64,000 nt of DNA from JANNPJ01 sp965200525 (GTDB lineage Bacteria; Actinomycetota; Actinomycetes; Actinomycetales; Kineosporiaceae): NCBI GenBank assembly GCA_965200525.1, contig OZ241368.1, forward strand, positions 62,001-126,000, in the 5' to 3' direction. Positions 1 to 9,500 of the stretch are shown here, one piece after another. The number at the start of each line of letters is the position of its first letter. Position 1 is the stretch's first letter. Position numbers and translations under genes: made by a program. A model generated the notes under the pieces. The model saw nothing but the letters and a program-made list of their open reading frames with translations, was not told the DNA's origin and made no database searches.

Positions 1-407
1 TGCTCCCAGGCCCACAGGCGCAGGATCTCCTGGTCACGGGCCGGTAGGTCGCGCATCACCCGCAGGATGAGATCCTTCTCGTCGGCACCGGCGGCGAAGT
101 CGGAGCCCTGCCGGCCGGCCTGCGCCGACCAGGCCGCGGCGGTGGTCCGGGCCCGGCGGGCCGAGCCTCGGTGGGCGTGCAGGACGTGATTGGCGGCGGT
201 TCGGTAGAGCCAGGGCAGCGGATCGTCCGGGACGGCGTCGCGGCGGGCCCAGGCGGTGGCGAACACGTCCGCGACGATGTCGTCGGCCTCGGAGTCCACT
301 CGCCGGCGGGCGTAGGCCAGAACCTGCTGGTGGTGCTCGCGAAAGAGCCCCTCGAACCACTGCCGGTCACGTTGCTGCAGACCCGGGGGCGGTCTGTCGT
401 CTGTCAT
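1..407 (-). CDS. RNA polymerase sigma factor, ECF (sigma-70 region 2/4) family, partial
   Basis: Only the N-terminal 135 residues lie in the window; the gene runs off the left edge. The start is ATG at 407, preceded on the minus strand by AGGTGTG. Residues 16-75 look like sigma region 2: WFEGLFREHHQQVLAYARRR, then a DDIVADVF core, a WARR segment and PWLYRTAANHVL. After a short linker, region 4 begins with VMRDLPARDQEILRLW. This layout is that of extracytoplasmic-function sigma factors, which direct core polymerase to a small regulon. The anti-sigma gene, if any, would lie outside the window. It is divergent from the CPBP protease gene. The family call is secure; the subgroup and the signal are unknown. 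Confidence 0.85.
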   Translation of the reverse strand, partial: MTDDRPPPGLQQRDRQWFEGLFREHHQQVLAYARRRVDSEADDIVADVFATAWARRDAVPDDPLPWLYRTAANHVLHAHRGSARRARTTAAAWSAQAGRQGSDFAAGADEKDLILRVMRDLPARDQEILRLWAWE

Positions 408-603
408 CACACCTGCTTGTTCCCACCGCGCCGGCCGCCGTTACACCTTACGCACCTCGAGTCGGCGGCCGTGGGCATCCCCCGAGCGAGCTACTCGGTA
501 TTGCTCCCCGGCGGGTGACGCCGCAGGTAGGGCCCGATTCGTAGGTTTCTGGGTAGCGGAGTCGGCCGGTTAGGGCCCCTCCACCACCGCGAAGGAGAAC
601 CCC

Positions 604-1503
604 ATGTCGGCTCCCACCCTCCCCCAGGCCCAGGCTCGTTCCGGGCCGGTCGGCGCCCTGCGGCGGCCCTGGGTCCGTCTGCTGATCATGATCGTCTTGT
701 TCGTCGCGGTCTCCGGGCTCACCGACCTGGCCGACACCGCCGTGGACGGCGTCGCGGTGATCGCCCTGGCGGTCGGGCTGGGCGGGGCGGGCGGTGCCCT
801 GTGGGTGTACCGCCGGGCGGTGTGGTTCACCGAGTACCGCGACGTCACCGAGCTCGATCCCACCGCGGCCAAGGCGGGCCTCAGGTCCGGCACGCTCATC
901 GGCCTGGCACTGTTCGCGGCGGTGATCGCGGTGCTCGCGGTGCTCGGTGACTACCGCATCACCGGATGGGGCTCCGTGGGCGCGGCGGTGGCAGCGCTGG
1001 GGACGATGGCCTGCGTCGCGGTCACCGAGGAGATTCTCTTTCGTGGCATCGTCTTTCGCCTGGTCGAGGAGATGGTCGGCACCCGGGGCGCACTGGCCTT
1101 CTCGGCGCTCCTGTTCGGCGGCCTGCACCTGATCAACCCGCACGCCACCATCTGGGGAGCGATCGCCATCGCCCTGGAAGCCGGCCTGATGCTGGGGGCC
1201 GCCTACACCGCCACCGGCTCCCTGTGGCTGCCGATCGGCATCCACTTCGGCTGGAACCTGGCCGAGGGTGGCATCTTCGCCACCACCGTCTCGGGCTCGC
1301 ACTCCGGTGAGACCGGTCTGTTCCACAGCATGCTGACCGGCCCGGCCGCCCTGACCGGCGGCGCGTTCGGACCCGAGGCGAGCCTGGTGGCTATCCTGGC
1401 CTGCGCCGTGCCGGTCACGTACTACCTGCGCCAGGCCGACCGTCGCGGCAACCTGCGCCCGCGCCCGACTCGCGCCGGCGCCGCGCTCGCCCCCACCGCG
1501 TGA
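604..1503 (+). CDS. CPBP family intramembrane metalloprotease
   Basis: This is a 299-residue polytopic membrane protein with an AAGGAG ribosome site just before ATG 604. The C-terminal half carries the CAAX-protease/bacteriocin-processing (Abi, PF02517) signature: TEEILFRG with Glu142, Glu143 and Arg147, then His175 in GGLHLIN, and His214/Asn218 in IHFGWN. Characterised relatives are glutamate-type intramembrane proteases that cleave prenylated proteins or peptides inside the membrane. The gene overlaps the following sensor kinase gene by four bases, so it is probably translationally coupled to it. It may process a signal or lipid-linked peptide for that two-component system, which is an inference from position only. 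Confidence 0.88.
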   Translation: MSAPTLPQAQARSGPVGALRRPWVRLLIMIVLFVAVSGLTDLADTAVDGVAVIALAVGLGGAGGALWVYRRAVWFTEYRDVTELDPTAAKAGLRSGTLIGLALFAAVIAVLAVLGDYRITGWGSVGAAVAALGTMACVAVTEEILFRGIVFRLVEEMVGTRGALAFSALLFGGLHLINPHATIWGAIAIALEAGLMLGAAYTATGSLWLPIGIHFGWNLAEGGIFATTVSGSHSGETGLFHSMLTGPAALTGGAFGPEASLVAILACAVPVTYYLRQADRRGNLRPRPTRAGAALAPTA

Positions 1504-2702
1504 GGATGACCATGACGTCTCTGCGGTCGGCGGCCGCTCTGCGGTTGCTGCTGCGGCGTTGGCGGGACCTGCCGGTCGTCGTGCGCGACGGGCTCGCCGT
1601 GGCGCTCGGGTCGGCGATCGTCTTCCAGCCCGCCTTGGGTCAGGTCGGGGCCCGGGTGGGCGACCTGCCCGCCCGTTCCCTCGGCCCGGCCGGCGTCCTG
1701 GTGACCGCGGCTCTGTGGTTGCCGCTGGTGGTGCGCCGGCTCCGGCCGGAGATCAGTCTGGCCCTCGTCGGGGCCGCGTTCGCCGTCCACGAACTGCTGG
1801 GCTACCGCTCGAGCATGGCCACGATGGGGCTGTACGTCGCGCTCTACAGCGCCGGAGCCCACCTGAGCCGCGGCCGGTGGATCGTGGCCCTCGTCACGAG
1901 CACGGCCTACCTCGCGCTCACGGTGGCTCTGCTCGTCGCCGGCTCCCCCAACGAGCCGGCCGCCTTCGCCGTCGTCTACGGGTTCCTGGTTGCCTGCTGG
2001 GGAGCTGGAGCGTGGGTACGGGCGCGCCAGCGTCAGGAGGAGGAAAGGCGGCAATTGAGCGTGCAGGCGGCCATGGCCGAGGAACGAGCCCGGATCGCCC
2101 GCGAACTGCACGATGTCGTGACCCACCACGTGACGGCGATGGTCGTGCAGGCGGACGCCGCGCAGTTCGTGCTCACCGAGGACTCCCCGGCGCTCACCGG
2201 CCTGAGCGCGATCAGCGATACCGGGCGGCGGGCCCTGGGTGACCTGCGCAACCTGCTCGGCGTCCTGACCACGAGCCTGGAGGGGCAGGATCAGGCGCAG
2301 CGAGCGCCGGCTGTCGGACGGATCGCCGACCTCGTCGAGCAGACCCGGTCGGCCGGTCAGCCGGTGGAGTTCGTCGAGCAGGGAACGGCGCCCGCCACCA
2401 CCGGAGGCACGCAGCTGGCCGCGTACCGGGTGGTGCAGGAGGCGCTCACCAACGCCCTCAAGCACGCCCCGGGCCGAGCGACCCAGGTGCGGATCACCTA
2501 CCGCCCGAACCTGACCGAGCTCGAGGTCCTCACTGCCGGGCCGGCGGACGGCTCAGCCGCCGCCCGGCCGACCGGTCGAGGTCACGGTTTGAACGGCATG
2601 CGGGCGCGAGTGGAAGTTTTCGGTGGCCATGTGGTGACCGGCCCGACGACCAACGGCTGGTTTCAGGTGCTTGCGAGCATTCCCGAGGAGGGACCGCAGT
2701 GA
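1500..2702 (+). CDS. Sensor histidine kinase, NarL/HisKA_3 type
   Basis: This is a 400-residue sensor kinase. About five membrane helices fill residues 30-175 and no large external loop is visible. The HisKA_3 dimerisation helix follows with RELHDVVTHH (phospho-acceptor His about 204), then an HATPase domain with N-box QEALTN (Asn318) and G2-like GHGLNGM. The usual DDG of the G1 box reads TAGP (345-348), so adenine binding may be altered. The start is uncertain: GTG 1500 gives a GTGA overlap with the protease gene, while ATG 1512 has GAGG six bases upstream. The 3' end overlaps the response regulator gene by four bases. It forms an operon with the protease and regulator. Confidence 0.88.
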   Translation: MRMTMTSLRSAAALRLLLRRWRDLPVVVRDGLAVALGSAIVFQPALGQVGARVGDLPARSLGPAGVLVTAALWLPLVVRRLRPEISLALVGAAFAVHELLGYRSSMATMGLYVALYSAGAHLSRGRWIVALVTSTAYLALTVALLVAGSPNEPAAFAVVYGFLVACWGAGAWVRARQRQEEERRQLSVQAAMAEERARIARELHDVVTHHVTAMVVQADAAQFVLTEDSPALTGLSAISDTGRRALGDLRNLLGVLTTSLEGQDQAQRAPAVGRIADLVEQTRSAGQPVEFVEQGTAPATTGGTQLAAYRVVQEALTNALKHAPGRATQVRITYRPNLTELEVLTAGPADGSAAARPTGRGHGLNGMRARVEVFGGHVVTGPTTNGWFQVLASIPEEGPQ

Positions 2703-3385
2703 ACGATTCCCCGACGCCGCCGGTGCGGGTGCTGGTCTGCGACGACCAGGAACTGGTGCGCACCGGCTACGCGACGATCTTCGCCGCCCAGCCGGATCTG
2801 GAGGTCGTCGGCCAGGCCGGCGACGGGCAGGCCGCGGTGCGGCTGGCCCGGCAGCTGAGGCCGGACGTGGTCGTGATGGACATCCGCATGCCCGTCCTGG
2901 ACGGGATCGAGGCCACCCGGCTGCTGGCCGGGCCGGGGGTAGATGACCCGGTGAAGGTGCTGATCGTGACCACGTTCAACCTGGACGAGTACGTCTACGA
3001 TGCCTTGCGGGCCGGGGCCAGCGGCTTCCTGCTCAAGGACGCCCCTCCGGCTCAGCTGGTGGGCGGCATCCGCATCATCGCCGCCGGCGACTCCCTGCTC
3101 GCCCCGGCAGTGACGCGCACTCTGGTCGGCCGGCACGCCGACCGGCTGCGTCCCACGACCCCGGCGGCCGGTCTGGAGCGGGTGCTCGATGCGCTGACTC
3201 CGCGCGAACTGGAGGTGCTCAGGCTCGTCGCGGCCGGCCTGTCCAACGCCGAGATCGCCGCCGAACTGGTGATCGGCGCCGAGACCGTGAAGACCTACGT
3301 GTCGCGGATCCTCAGCAAGCTCGACGCCCGCGACCGCGTCCAGGCCGTCATCGTGGCCTACCAGGTCGGGCTGGTCGCCCCGTAG
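2699..3385 (+). CDS. Response regulator transcription factor, NarL/LuxR type
   Basis: This 228-residue protein has a receiver domain (residues 9-125) with acidic pair Asp15/Asp16, phospho-acceptor Asp61 in VVMDIRMP, Thr91/92 and Lys113. A LuxR-type helix-turn-helix follows: LTPRELEVLRLVAAGLSN, then ETVKTYVSRIL, residues about 162-220. GTG 2699 overlaps the stop of the upstream kinase (GTGA), so the pair is translationally coupled and the kinase is its likely partner. It binds DNA when phosphorylated. The nearest candidate target is its own operon with the CPBP protease. Confidence 0.92.
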   Translation: MNDSPTPPVRVLVCDDQELVRTGYATIFAAQPDLEVVGQAGDGQAAVRLARQLRPDVVVMDIRMPVLDGIEATRLLAGPGVDDPVKVLIVTTFNLDEYVYDALRAGASGFLLKDAPPAQLVGGIRIIAAGDSLLAPAVTRTLVGRHADRLRPTTPAAGLERVLDALTPRELEVLRLVAAGLSNAEIAAELVIGAETVKTYVSRILSKLDARDRVQAVIVAYQVGLVAP

Positions 3386-3434
3386 CCCGGAACGGATCGA
3401 TCGTCCGCGGCCGCCGCGCACCTTCCCGCCCGGC

Positions 3435-3914
3435 TCAGGACAGCAGGTACACCGCGGGCAGGGCGAGCGCGGCGAACCGGGCCGTGCGCCCGAGCAGGCA
3501 CAGTAGGGCGAACTCCCAGCGACGTTGGCCGGAGGCACCGGCCGCGAGGCTGACCGCCGCCAGCGGCGGCAGGCCGAGACCGGCCGAGACCAGCACCAGC
3601 GGGATACCCGTACGGCGCGAGCGCAGCGCCTGCGTGATCCGCGTGGACCAGCGGCCCGACCTCGCCTCACCGCGCGCCCTCTCCCGGCGCGTCATCCACC
3701 GCCCGAGACGACCACCACCGCGGCGGGCGGTCTCGAACAGCAGGAGCTTGCCCAGGGTCTGCCCCAGGGCCACGGCGACGACGAGCGCCCCGGCGAGAGC
3801 AGGTTGTGAGTGACCGGCCGCACCGATGGCGTACACCTCGGCGTTGAGCACCGGAAGCAGCGCCGACCCCGTGCCCGTCGCGACGGCCAGCAGGATCGGT
3901 GCGAACCAGCTCAT
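3435..3914 (-). CDS. VTT/DedA-like small integral membrane protein
   Basis: This is a 159-residue membrane protein. An acidic NAEVYAIG motif follows the first helix, there is a basic cytoplasmic loop (residues about 70-100), and two further hydrophobic helices end at the stop. The pattern resembles the VTT (SNARE-associated/DedA-like) superfamily, but is shorter than typical DedA proteins and the assignment is tentative. The start ATG 3914 was preferred over an upstream in-frame ATG because it overlaps the stop of the CDP-alcohol phosphatidyltransferase gene as ATGA. The two therefore form a coupled pair, which suggests a role in phospholipid handling or membrane homeostasis. Confidence 0.6.
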   Translation of the reverse strand: MSWFAPILLAVATGTGSALLPVLNAEVYAIGAAGHSQPALAGALVVAVALGQTLGKLLLFETARRGGGRLGRWMTRRERARGEARSGRWSTRITQALRSRRTGIPLVLVSAGLGLPPLAAVSLAAGASGQRRWEFALLCLLGRTARFAALALPAVYLLS

Positions 3915-4525
3915 CGACCCTGCTCCTCGACCAGTCGCAGGACGCGAGCGGCGGACCACACCTTGACCCCGACGACCAGGAGGGCGAGTGCGAGTCCCAC
4001 GACGTAGAAGCCGAGCGCGACCGCTGCGACGACGCCGGCGGTGTTGGCCGCCTTTGCCGCCGGCGACCAGTTGAGCAGCCAGACCCGGTGGTCGACCTGG
4101 TGGAAGTCATTGGGGCTCAGCAGCGGCCAGCACAGGAAGGACAGCGACAGCATGGTGTCGAGCACCATGAACGACAACAGGAACGCCAGCACCAGCGGCA
4201 GCACCGCAGGCTGATGCGCGAGCAGCCCCACGCCCAGCACGGACGTGCAGGCCCGATCGCTGACGATGTCGAAGACGGCGCCCAGCCGGGTCTCCTGACC
4301 CAGTCTGCGCGCCGACCAGCCGTCGAGCATGTCGCCGGCCCAGTAGACGGCGTAGGCCAGCACCAGCAGGGCGGGGCGGTGGGCGGCCACACCGGCCAGC
4401 CCGATGGTCATGGCCGCCGCCGTGCGCAGGAGAGTGACGGCGTTCGGCACGGTGCGAACCGAGCCCAGCCGGAGCCGGTCGCCGTCTCGGTCCGGGTAGG
4501 TGGACGGTAGAGCGAGAGTGGTCAT
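3911..4525 (-). CDS. CDP-alcohol phosphatidyltransferase family protein
   Basis: This is a 204-residue membrane enzyme. Residues about 63-90 carry the complete family signature D-x2-D-G-x2-A-R-x8-G-x3-D-x3-D, seen as GDMLDGWSAR ... GAVFDIVSD. The aspartates bind two metal ions and activate the alcohol that displaces CMP from CDP-diacylglycerol. Five or so further hydrophobic helices follow. The alcohol substrate (glycerol phosphate, inositol phosphate or other) cannot be decided from sequence alone. The start is ATG 4525, and the frame upstream of it is not protein-like. It overlaps the downstream VTT-like gene and is divergent from a sensor kinase gene. Confidence 0.88.
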   Translation of the reverse strand: MTTLALPSTYPDRDGDRLRLGSVRTVPNAVTLLRTAAAMTIGLAGVAAHRPALLVLAYAVYWAGDMLDGWSARRLGQETRLGAVFDIVSDRACTSVLGVGLLAHQPAVLPLVLAFLLSFMVLDTMLSLSFLCWPLLSPNDFHQVDHRVWLLNWSPAAKAANTAGVVAAVALGFYVVGLALALLVVGVKVWSAARVLRLVEEQGR

Positions 4526-4651
4526 GGCTCGACCCTGCCTGCGGGGCCGGCATTCACGGATCGGGCTGCGGTGCCGAGCCGACCGGTACCCCGGTACCGA
4601 TCTCAGGGTCGGCGGGCGACTTCGCGGCCGGTCGCGATCAGACTGGTTTGC

Positions 4652-5743
4652 ATGACGCACTGGAGTGAGGAGCGGATCAGGGTCTGGGCGCACGGGGCGG
4701 CCCTGGTCGCCGGACTGGTCTCGGTCGGCAGTTCCGTCCCGGTCCTCGACGAGGGCCCGGGCGCCGCGATCAACCTGGTCCCGGTCGCGGCGGTCATCCT
4801 GACCGGCCTGCTGGTCCGGCTGCAGCCGACCCGGGCCGCGGTGACGGCGGCGATCGGAGCCGGCCTGGTCGCCTTCTGGACGCCGGGACTGCCTCCGCTC
4901 GCGCTCGCGCTCGCGGCCCTGGTCTTCGTCTCGTTGCTCGCCGACCCCGCGGACGTGCCCTGGCGCGGCTGGGCCGGCGGGCTGGCCGGCGCCCTGCTCT
5001 CGCTGCTGTTCCACCTCGACGGCACGGTCGCGCCGTTCGTGGCGACCTGCGTCGGAGGGCTGCTCGGGCTTCTGCTGCGCACCCGCACCCGCACCGCGCA
5101 GTTGGAGGCCGACGCCGAGCGCCTGCGCGATCAGGCGGCCTGGCTGGAGCAGCGGACCAGTGTGGCCCGCGAACTGCACGACGTGGTCGGCCACCAGGTG
5201 ACGGCCATGGTGGTGCAGGCCGAGGCCGGCCAGCTCGGCCCGGCGCGGGAAGCGCTGCGGGCCATCGGTGACCTGGGCCGGTCCGCCCTTCAGGAGCTCG
5301 ACTCGCTGGTCGTGCACCTGCGCGACCCGCGGGCACCCCTTTCGGTGAGCGCCCCGCCGCGGCTGCTGGACATCGACGAGTTGCTGGCCCAGCCGTTGCG
5401 CGCGGCCGGGGTTGAGGTGACGGTCACCGTGGCCGACGACCTGCATCTCCAGGAGCTCGACGTCCTCACCGTCTACCGGGTCGTCCAGGAGGGGCTGACC
5501 AACGTCGCGCGCCACGCCCGGGCCCGGCGCGCCTGGGTGGAGCTGACCCGCCGGCACGAGGTCGTGGTCGTACGGATCAGCGACGACGGCGTCGGCCCGC
5601 CCCGCGAGCCGGGCCGGGGCTCGGGGCTGACGGGCGTCCAGGAGCGGGTTTCCGCCCGCGGTGGCCGGGCCGAGCTGGTGCCCCGCCCCGGCGGCGGGAC
5701 AACCCTGGACGTGACGCTCCCCCTCGGCCCGGCGGCCTCGTGA
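4652..5743 (+). CDS. Sensor histidine kinase, NarL/HisKA_3 type
   Basis: This is a 363-residue kinase with five or six membrane helices in residues 12-142 and a coiled linker (143-168). The HisKA_3 helix holds RELHDVVGHQ (His176), and the HATPase domain has N-box QEGLTNVARH (Asn284) and G1 box SDDGVG (Asp311), so both catalytic halves look intact. ATG 4652 was chosen because the reading frame before it (from 4571) is arginine-rich and unlike a membrane protein. The 3' end overlaps the regulator gene by GTGA. No extracellular sensor domain is visible, so it may sense within the membrane. Confidence 0.9.
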   Translation: MTHWSEERIRVWAHGAALVAGLVSVGSSVPVLDEGPGAAINLVPVAAVILTGLLVRLQPTRAAVTAAIGAGLVAFWTPGLPPLALALAALVFVSLLADPADVPWRGWAGGLAGALLSLLFHLDGTVAPFVATCVGGLLGLLLRTRTRTAQLEADAERLRDQAAWLEQRTSVARELHDVVGHQVTAMVVQAEAGQLGPAREALRAIGDLGRSALQELDSLVVHLRDPRAPLSVSAPPRLLDIDELLAQPLRAAGVEVTVTVADDLHLQELDVLTVYRVVQEGLTNVARHARARRAWVELTRRHEVVVVRISDDGVGPPREPGRGSGLTGVQERVSARGGRAELVPRPGGGTTLDVTLPLGPAAS

Positions 5744-6387
5744 TCCGGGTCGCGATCGTCGACGACCAGCAGCTGGTCCGCCAGGGTTTCGGGCTCATCC
5801 TGCGCTCCCAGCCCGACCTCACGGTGGCGGCCGAGGCGGGCGACGGCCGGGCGTTCCTCGACGCGGTCCGGGCCGACCCGCGGATCGACGTCGCCCTGGT
5901 GGACATCCGGATGCCGGTCCTCGACGGCCTGGCCGCGACCCGGGCCCTGGCCGCGCTGCCGCATGCGCCCGCCGTCATCGTGGTCACCACCTTCGACCAC
6001 GACGACTACGTGCTCGACGCGATCGCGGCCGGTGCCCGCGGCTTCCTGCTCAAGCGCTGCTCGGCCCACGAGCTGGTCTCGGCCGTCCGGACCGTGGCCG
6101 CTGGCGACTCCGTCCTGTCGCCGGCGGTCACGTCGGCGGTGCTGGCCCGGGTGCGCTCGAGCGGCCCGGCGAGCGCGAGCGACCTGAGCGCGTTCGAGCT
6201 GACCGAGCGCGAGCGCGAGGTGCTGGCCCTGATCGGGGCCGGGCTCACCAACACCGAGATTGCCGGCCGGCTGCACCTGTCGATGAGCTCGGTTAAAACC
6301 CACGTGAGCAACGTTTTTGCCAAGACCCGGAGCCGCGACCGGGTGCAGGCCGCCATCCTCGCGATCCGGGCCGGGCTGACTCCCTGA
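5740..6387 (+). CDS. Response regulator transcription factor, NarL/LuxR type
   Basis: This 215-residue protein has a receiver domain with Asp8/Asp9, phospho-acceptor Asp55 in ALVDIRMP, and Lys in GFLLKR. A LuxR helix-turn-helix follows (LTEREREVLALIGAGLTN, then SVKTHVSNVF). The GTG start overlaps the stop of the kinase gene, so the two are coupled partners. Its DNA target is not evident. The rhamnosidase gene begins 119 bp downstream but has its own promoter and operator. Confidence 0.92.
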   Translation: MIRVAIVDDQQLVRQGFGLILRSQPDLTVAAEAGDGRAFLDAVRADPRIDVALVDIRMPVLDGLAATRALAALPHAPAVIVVTTFDHDDYVLDAIAAGARGFLLKRCSAHELVSAVRTVAAGDSVLSPAVTSAVLARVRSSGPASASDLSAFELTEREREVLALIGAGLTNTEIAGRLHLSMSSVKTHVSNVFAKTRSRDRVQAAILAIRAGLTP

Positions 6388-6420
6388 CGACCACAAAGAA
6401 TCATTTCCACAGGCCGACCA

Positions 6421-6449
6421 TTGACCTTTCGGGGGTTTGTAACTAATTT
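6421..6449 (+). promoter_or_regulatory. Putative sigma-70 promoter of the rhamnosidase gene
   Basis: TTGACC (6421-6426) and TAATTT (6444-6449) are separated by 17 bases, in a stretch that is strikingly A+T-rich for this genome. The predicted transcript would start about 6456, just before the LacI-type operator. This is a pattern match only. Confidence 0.5.
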
Positions 6450-6463
6450 ATTACCAGAACATA

Positions 6464-6481
6464 AATTGAAACGCTTCAATT
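6464..6481 (+). promoter_or_regulatory. LacI-family operator upstream of the rhamnosidase gene
   Basis: This 18-bp near-palindrome contains TGAAACGCTTCA with the central CG that LacI/GalR regulators recognise; only one pair of arm positions mismatches. It lies just downstream of the predicted start of transcription, where a bound repressor would block the gene. No LacI-family gene is present in the window, so the regulator must be encoded elsewhere. Confidence 0.65.
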
Positions 6482-6505
6482 CGGACGCCACCCTGAGGAG
6501 TTCCG

Positions 6506-9500
6506 ATGACGCCTGCCCGTCGAAGCCACCGAACCCGCTGGTACTACCCTCTTTTGGGGCTCGTGCTGGCGTCCACGAGCATCTTCGCCCTGCCGCCGGC
6601 CAATGTTTCGGCAGCAACGACGAGCACGCCCTGGCCGAGCGCACCGGACCGGACCGCGTACAACCAGGCGCCCTCCGGAGCGAGCGTCTGCCCAGTTTCC
6701 GTGGTCAGCACGTCGGGCCCAGTCAACGGCGCCGCCAACCTGCTGTGCGGCGGCACGGGCGGGGCCACCCTGACCCGCACCTCCGGCGGGGCGACGCCGA
6801 CGCTCGTGCTCGACTACGGCCGCAACGTCGGCGGCATCCCCTTCTTCACCGTCACCTCGGCGAGCGGATCCCCGCAGCTCAAGGCCGGATACGCTGAGAG
6901 CAAGCGGTATCTGACCGCGGACGGCGGCGAGGACCCGCCCTGGGGCGAGGGTGACCCGGCCCGCGCGGACACCTATACCGTCACCGGGGCCGGCACGATC
7001 ACGAACCGGTTCACCCAGGGCGGCGAGCGCTACGAGGAGATCACCCTGACCTCGGCCGGCTCGGTGACCCTGAGCGGGGTCGGTATCACCTACATCGCCG
7101 ACCGCACCCAGGCCAGTGCCTACCCGGGGTACTTCGTGTCGAGCTCGGATCAGCTGAACCGGATCTGGTATGACAGCGCATACACCGCCCAGCTCGACTC
7201 CGTCCCGCTCGCCTCGCTGCCGGGCGCCTGGCGGATCCAGAACTCGACCCTCAACGCCCTCGGCGGCACCGCCGGGCTGCTGAACGCCGGATCGGCCTGG
7301 GGTGACTACACCGCCACCTTCGAGACCAACATCGTCAACGCCCAGGCCGGCTGGATGGTACGCGGGCGCGACCCGGGCAACGGCTACCTGTTCATCCTGA
7401 ACGCCGCCAACGACACCGTGGGAACGCCGAACACGTTGCAGGAGTTCGACGTTCACGACGGCACCTTCACCAGTGTCGGCTCGGTGAGCCTGCCCGCGGC
7501 GTTGAACACCGGCACCTGGCACACGGTGCGGACGACCGTGTCGGGCACCGCGCTGACCGTGTCGCTGGACGGGACCCAGATCGCCGCTCTCAACTCGAAC
7601 TCGTTCCCGGCCGGCACCACCGCGTTCGCCAGCGGGTCGGTCGGCTTCCGCGAGAGCGGCACCGAGCAGGCCAACTTCCGCAACCTCACCGTCGTCGGCA
7701 GCAGCGGCGACACGGTGTACAGCAACGCCCTGAGTACCGACGCGAGCCTGCGGGACTTCGCCGTTCCCGGCGTCAACACCCTGCCTTCGATCGTGGACGG
7801 CGCCCGGCGCGACCGGGCGATCTGGTCCGGCGACCTCGACATCGAGGGCCCGAGCGTCTACTACTCCACCGGCACGTCCGCCTACCTGAAGGGCTCCCTG
7901 CAGCTGCTCGGAAGCAACCAGCTGTCCAGTGGTTTCGTGACCGGCGCCCTGCCCCCGCAGACGCCGCTGCACACCGGGGCGAAAATACCGGGAACGGTCG
8001 GCACGTACTCGGCGTCGTACTCGATGTACTACGTCCTGGGCCTGGCCGGGTACTACCTGTACACCGGTGACTCGGGCTTCCTGAGCTCGCAGTGGCCGAT
8101 CGTCCAGGCCGAACTGGACTGGAACGCGGCGCAGGTCGACTCGCGCGGCCTGTTCGTGACCACCAGCGCCGACGGTTCGGACTGGGACTTCTACGACCCG
8201 GCCAAGTCCGGCGCCCTCAGCGAGGTCAACATGATCTACTACAAGACCCTGCTGGACGCAGCCACGATGGCCGCGGCGCTCGGGCAGAGCAGCCTGGCCA
8301 CGACGTACACCACGCGGGCCGCGGCCCTGCGTACCGCCATCAACACGTACCTGTTCAACGCCTCCAAGGGTCTCTACACGATCAGCGACACGAACGCTGC
8401 GGTGCCACAGGACGCCAACTCCATGGCCGTGCTCTACGGCGTGGCCCAGCCGGCGCAGGTCACCTCGATCCTGACCAAGCTGAAGACCGCGCTGTGGACG
8501 TCGTCCTACGGCCCCCTGCCCTACTCGGCCGACGCCGGATACCGGGCGGTGATCAGCCCGTTCATCAGCGGATACGAGCTGCAGGCCCGGCTGCTGGCCA
8601 ACGACACCGCGAACGCCGAGGCCTTGCTGACCAATGTGTGGGGCCACATGATCGCGGCGGGCCCGGACCAGACCGGCACGATGTGGGAGAACGTGCTGGC
8701 CTCGGACGGCACGCCCGGGCTGGGCAAGACGACGAACCTGTCGCACGGGTGGTCGACCGCGCCCACCAGCGCGTTGTCGGGATATGTGCTGGGCCTTCGG
8801 CCGGTGAGCGCCGGGTACGCCACCTGGCAGGTCCAGCCGCATCCGGGCAGTCTCAGCTGGGCCCAGGGGCGCGCGCCCACCCCGCACGGGCCGGTGTCGG
8901 TCTCGTGGGCCGGGCGCAGCGGCGTGCAGCAGTTCAGCATGGAGGTCACCGCACCGGCCGGGACGAGCGGAACCATCGCCGTGCCGACCTACGGCGCGAC
9001 CAATCCGATCGTCGCGGTGAACGGCACCCCGGTCTGGCACGACGGCGCGTTCACTGCCACCGGCGGGGTCAGCGGCGCGCACGCCGACGGCGCCTTCGTC
9101 TACCTCACCGGCGTCCAGCCCGGGACGTACACCGTGGCCGCCAACCCGGGCAATGCCGGACCGCCGGCCGGATACACTCTGTGCGCCACCGAGAACGGCA
9201 CCTGCACGGTGAGCGGCACCCAGTCCGTCGCCTTCGGCGCCAACGGCATCTACTCGTACCAGAACGTGACCGGCAACGTCGGCTGCAACCCCACCGCCCT
9301 GGCCGACGGTGACTACGGCTTCGTCAAGTCCTGCTACGTCGGGCCCGTGACCAACGGGCCCAGTGGGTCGGCGTTCTGCGCCCCGGAGAACGGGTTGTGC
9401 TCCTTCGCCGGCACCCGCACCGTGGCCTACGGAGCCGGCAGCACGTTCGTCACCAAATCACTGAGCGGAGGGGCGGCCTGCTCGAACGCCACCTTCGCCG

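Noticed and set aside
6476..9082. An 868-residue minus-strand frame
   Set aside because: It mirrors the rhamnosidase gene and shows no family motif.
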